Assembly (NCBI GenBank): GCA_019925795.1 | Contig: CM034298.1 | Location: 56,322,365 to 56,386,364 of the forward strand | Length of the DNA: 64,000 nucleotides | From: Dendrobium chrysotoxum | Lineage: Eukaryota; Streptophyta; Magnoliopsida; Asparagales; Orchidaceae | Direction: 5' to 3' | Shown here: piece after piece, positions 60,353 to 64,000 of the stretch | Layout: each line of letters begins with the position of its first letter | Numbering within the stretch: position 1 is the stretch's first letter | Notes under the pieces: model-generated | Told to the model about the DNA's origin: nothing | The model's input: only the letters and a program-made list of their open reading frames with translations | Database searches by the model: none | Translations under genes and position numbers: made by a program

Positions 60353-60742
60353 CAAGGAATTGTGCAGATCTCTAAAGGATAACATTGTCATCATCATCTT
60401 TGATTTTTAAACTACTTACTCATCTAATGCTTAGTAATAAAGCATTAGTTCTAGTCTATGAAAGACTTATACTATACATTTTCTCCTCACAACTTTAGAC
60501 CAATGACTTCGATTCAGTCCAGAATCATTAATTACTCCGAGATAAACAAGTCTATAAGCAATAATCAAACACTGTCACAATAATTCTACCTTCATATAAT
60601 CACATTGTTCTTTATCTTTGTTGTTCAGAAGTGCCAATCTCTTGCACATTCATATATTTTAGTCAATTGTTCATTCACTCACGTTGTTTGCCTTTGAAAA
60701 ATATTACAAAATCTAGAAGACATGTCATAATCATAAAGCCAG

Positions 60743-60749
60743 TATAAAA
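60743..60749 (+). promoter_or_regulatory. TATA box, PR-10 copy 3
   Basis: TATAAAA about 105 bp before the ATG. Confidence 0.7.
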
Positions 60750-60847
60750 GCTAAACCATAGCACACTCCATGAACATCCACCAGCTAAACAAAGCATTAG
60801 AAACAAGCTAAAGCAAGCCAAGGAAAAAAAAAACTAATTCAGGAAAG

Positions 60848-61545
60848 ATGAGTTCAAGCTGGACAGTGGAGGTGGAGACCAAAGCCCCAGCGGCGGCCCT
60901 CTTTAAGGGCTTGTTCATTGATTGGCATAATCTTGGACCTAAGCTCACCCCTGAAACTATCACTGGTGTGACATTAATTTCTGGAGATGGCAGCCCAGGG
61001 AGCGTCAGGCAGGTTAATTTTACTACAGGTTTGCACATCTCTTCTTTTTCCTTAACCTTCCAGTGCTAATCCTAACCCCAGTTATGTGCAGTGCTTTTGT
61101 TTCATGATTAAACTAATCAAACATTTTTATTCTAGGATATTTATAGTAGTTATATATATATATATATAGGTGTATTACTTATGAAGTAGATTTATTAATT
61201 GAAATTTGAATGATGCTAATATACAAAAATAACTATTATTATTATTATGCAGTGGTGCCATTCGGCTTTGTAAAGGAGCGTATTGATTTCATCGATCATG
61301 AGAAGTTTGAGTTAAAAATTTCTGTTGTTGAGGGTGGAGATTTGGGCAAAAAGATTGAGTCTGCAACTTCACACTTCAAAGTTGAAGCAAAAGGCACTGG
61401 CTCCATTGTTAAGCTGACAACGACTTTTAAGGCTCTCCCTGGCGTTGATGTTGCTGAGGACATCAAGAAGGCCAAGGAAGGTTTCATCAAGAGCGTCAAG
61501 GCAGTGGAAGAATACCTTGCAGCCAATCCTGGAGCCTATGCTTAA
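60848..61545 (+). CDS. PR-10/Bet v 1 family protein, copy 3
   Basis: Exons 60848-61028 and 61253-61545, 157 residues. Differs from copy 1 only at I37T and A117T; the beta-strand region 75-83 is like copy 1, not copy 2. The intron has a longer TA run (about 61151-61168). Upstream, the W-box of copies 1 and 2 is changed to TTAGACC. All family landmarks (glycine-rich loop 46-52, E96, E146, Y148) are present. Confidence 0.92.
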
Positions 61546-61594
61546 AAATCCTATGTTTGTTTGAGTGAGAATGTGTTTGAAATTGTTATGTGAT

Positions 61595-61600
61595 AATAAA
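61595..61600 (+). terminator. Polyadenylation signal, PR-10 copy 3
   Basis: AATAAA about 50 bp after the stop codon. Confidence 0.55.
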
Positions 61601-62345
61601 GATGGTTGGTTTGTGTTCTAAGGAGAGCTTTTATGAGAGTGCTTTTGTATTTAATTGTTATATGTTGTGCTTTATAATAAATGAAGTGGAAGTATGCTTG
61701 TTACTAAAAGGAATAAGAACAATGTTATGCTACTTGGGTTTTAAGTTCTTGATAGTTTATTAGTATACATATTATAGGATGATGATATCAATTAATTATT
61801 TAACTTGGAATTTCTAGTTCATATATATATATATATATATGGAATAGTGAAATGAAGGACAGCTACTTCAATAAAATACTACTATAAGAAAATAACTATT
61901 TGTTGGATTCAGATTTGTCTGTGGTGTAATATCAGAATCATAATCTTACAGATGAGAGAGAAAAAATTACAAAGAGAAGAGAGAGGCGCGAACCCAAGAG
62001 TCGAGTTTTGTGAATTTTATTTCTAGCATCAATTGTACAATGAATTGAATACATACTTGATGTATAAAACCTAGGGTGTGATAATCTAAAGGAAAGAGAA
62101 AGAGAGTACGCAAAAGGAGAGACCAAAAATGGCCTTGTGAGCCTTTATTTATATGATCTTAGATGCTATAGAAATAGCAACATAAATAAAAAAATATTTA
62201 CAAGTGATACATGAAATATGTGGCATGAAGTATAGCCATCTATGGTACATCGACACATAGACACGTGGGATGTTAGATGTTACAAGGCTTGGCAGTGCAA
62301 GATGGTTGTCTTAGATACAAATGAAGATTTTGAATGATTCCCGAA

Positions 62346-62593
62346 TAGGGGTGCAAACGAGTCGAGTCAGGGTGTGTTCAAGTCGAGCTCAACTGTCAAA
62401 TATTGAGCTCGAGCTCGAACTCAAGTTGAGCTCAAAAATCGAGCTCGAGCTTGACTCATTCCATCGTGAACGAGTTCGGGTTGCTTGTCGAGCCTTCGGC
62501 GTGGTTCGGTTCGCCTTCAAAACTCGCGACCTTCCAAGTTCCAACGCGCTAAGTCCTCGAAAAACTTATTTGCGGTCTTTTACAACTGTTGCG

Positions 62594-62647
<54 letters not shown>

Positions 62648-63111
62648 TGTTTTGGGTGGCTTGAGATCAAAAAACTTATTCGTGGTATTGAGCAGTGTTT
62701 AGGGTTTGCCAGAGAGGAAATGAGTGTTAGCATTTATTATTCAGGGGCCTGTCAGAGAAGAGAGAGACAGAGCGAGCGAGCTAGAGGAGAGAGAGAGAGA
62801 GAGGTAGGCGATTGAGATTTAAGAATCATGCGGGATTTGAGAATTCTCGAAATACGCGTGGGATTTTAAAATTGCAGCAGGTAGGAATTTAAAATACATG
62901 CGTGGGATTATTATTAATTTTTTCAAAAATATTTAAATTTAATAATATCTATCCGACTCTCAAGCTCGAGAGCCGAGCCTCGTCAAGCTCGAACTCGAGC
63001 TGGTTTAATAAACGAGCTCGAGTTTGAGCTCGAGTTCGTAGTTCAATAAGCTTGGCTTGTGAGCTCGTTAATGAGTCAAGCTTGAGCCAGCTCGGCTCAC
63101 TTACACCTCTA
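62346..63111. mobile_element. hAT-like GAGCTCGAG-family element, complete
   Basis: The left end TAGGGGTGCAAACGAG and right end CTCACTTACACCTCTA are near-complementary at their tips, flanked by 8-bp copies differing by one base (TTCCCGAA at 62338-62345, TTCCTGAA at 63112-63119). Subterminal CGAGCTCGAGC words; the centre has a (GA)n run (62597-62641) and a second GA-rich block. The 164-codon frame at 62321-62815 runs through the GA repeat and is not a gene. It sits about 40 bp beyond the PR-10 array. Confidence 0.78.
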
Positions 63112-63119
63112 TTCCTGAA

Positions 63120-64000
63120 TAATCTAGTGTATGACTCAAAGAAGAGGAATAATATCATTTTGTTTATAATTTGATTTGTTGATCACATGAACTTATATGA
63201 CTAATATGCGGCTTATTAATGATTTTATGATAACACATAAATCTTATATGATGTCATATAATGATTTTATATAAGTGCTTACTCTTAGATTAAATAATTA
63301 TTAGCAAATATGGAGATGATAACAAGTTCCATTGAACTAGCTAGCTTGGAACATTTGCAACTTGAACAATCTTAAGATGTTTAATTCAGCATGTTTAAGG
63401 ATGCAAAGTGAATATCCAATATTTAGTAGTTTAGTGAGTGTGTTTTAGAATTTATAGATTATAAATTATTTGAGTAATATTTAGCAAAGTCTATTGAATG
63501 ATAAATGAAATTCTAAATTAGAATTAATTTTAGCTAAAATTGATATTAATAATGTTTCTATACTGTTATGAATTTATCTATGATTTTGTGAATTTATTTG
63601 AATTTTTTATCTATTTATTTAAGTTGTTGGTGTCAATTATTTGCATAAATAAATAAAAAACATCCTTTTTTTTAGAAAATTGGGGCATCATGCCCAATTT
63701 CATTCCAAAAATAAAAGATTACAAAGAATACAAATGAATAGTAAGAAAAAACAAAGAAAAACTTACATATTCAAACTAGAACCTAAACAAGTAAAGAAAA
63801 AACTCCTAGAAATAGGAGAAAAAGTAAAAAAGAGGCAAAAATCCAACGGATCCAATATTAGCCACAAGAAAAAAGAGCATCCCAATAATAATAAAGCACC
63901 CCCAAATATAGAATGCATCAATAAATAAACCTTCATGCAAGCTGCTTCTCAATAGAAATAACCATCGCCTTCAGAATACTAAAACAGCCACCAACACGAA
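63120..64000. other. AT-rich sequence, possible repeat at right edge
   Basis: No gene to about 63650. From about 63670 a less AT-extreme stretch begins with GGGGCATCATGCCCAATTTC, a small palindrome; the A-rich plus-strand frame at 63680-63928 is Lys/Asn-rich low complexity. It may be the antisense 3' end of a further transposable element continuing past the window. Confidence 0.3.

Larger units (their letters stand above)
57989..62305 (+). repeat. PR-10 tandem unit C (4.3 kb)
   Basis: The third direct repeat; it contains the hAT-like element shared with B but neither the RTE nor the 185-bp MITE. Its right edge diverges from A and B after GATGTTACAAGGCTTGGCAG, marking the array end. Confidence 0.85.

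Noticed and set aside
62321..62815. 164-codon open frame with Arg-Glu repeat
   Set aside because: It runs through (GA)n and a hAT-like element, with composition set by the microsatellite.
63680..63928. 82-codon Lys/Asn-rich frame
   Set aside because: Low-complexity A-rich sequence without a recognisable start context or domain.
1..64000. CRISPR-like arrays, tRNA or rRNA genes
   Set aside because: No regularly spaced identical repeats and no cloverleaf or rRNA sequence was recognised by eye; a tRNAscan/Rfam run would be decisive.

Overview
The window is nuclear DNA of a flowering plant: AT-rich, gene-sparse, with intron-split genes and many mobile-element layers. The PR-10 proteins carry the DWHNLGPK signature I know from monocot PR-10 proteins (asparagus type), so a non-grass monocot is the most likely source; the species cannot be fixed from sequence alone. 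No bacterial-type operon, CRISPR array, tRNA or rRNA was seen. All multi-exon models below were assembled by hand from splice signals, reading phase and protein-family memory.

Layout. 1-4755: a nested stack of transposable elements: a Ty1/copia relic on the minus strand whose LTR end is hit by a hAT-like element, which is itself split by a solo LTR. 5170-9231: the first four exons of a multi-pass membrane protein gene (minus strand), its remaining exons not found in the window. 14522-16283: a six-exon YABBY gene (minus), INNER NO OUTER by sequence. 22229-29166: a complete eight-exon paralogue of the first membrane protein gene (plus), so the two form an inverted pair around INO. 29274-34428: transposable elements, including an old 2.9-kb RTE-type LINE with clear target-site duplications. 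36280-41789: a P-class PPR protein gene (minus) of 604 aa, like Arabidopsis At5g38730, split by a 3.7-kb intron. 41790-48559: mostly intergenic, with one exon-like segment of unknown meaning. 48560-62305: a tandem array of three long repeat units, each with one complete two-exon PR-10 gene. 62306-64000: a further hAT-like element and repeats.

The genes do not form a pathway. INO is an ovule-integument regulator, the PPR protein is probably an organelle RNA-binding factor, the PR-10 array is a defence/ligand-binding cluster, and the membrane-protein pair has no firm function. The most informative structures are (i) the PR-10 array, where private and shared insertions give an order of events, (ii) the nested elements at the left edge, (iii) a TTA-target Tourist-like MITE family present about nine times, and (iv) three RTE LINE copies of different ages. 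I did not find a convincing new biological system; the findings are mostly genome-evolution observations and some testable regulatory points.
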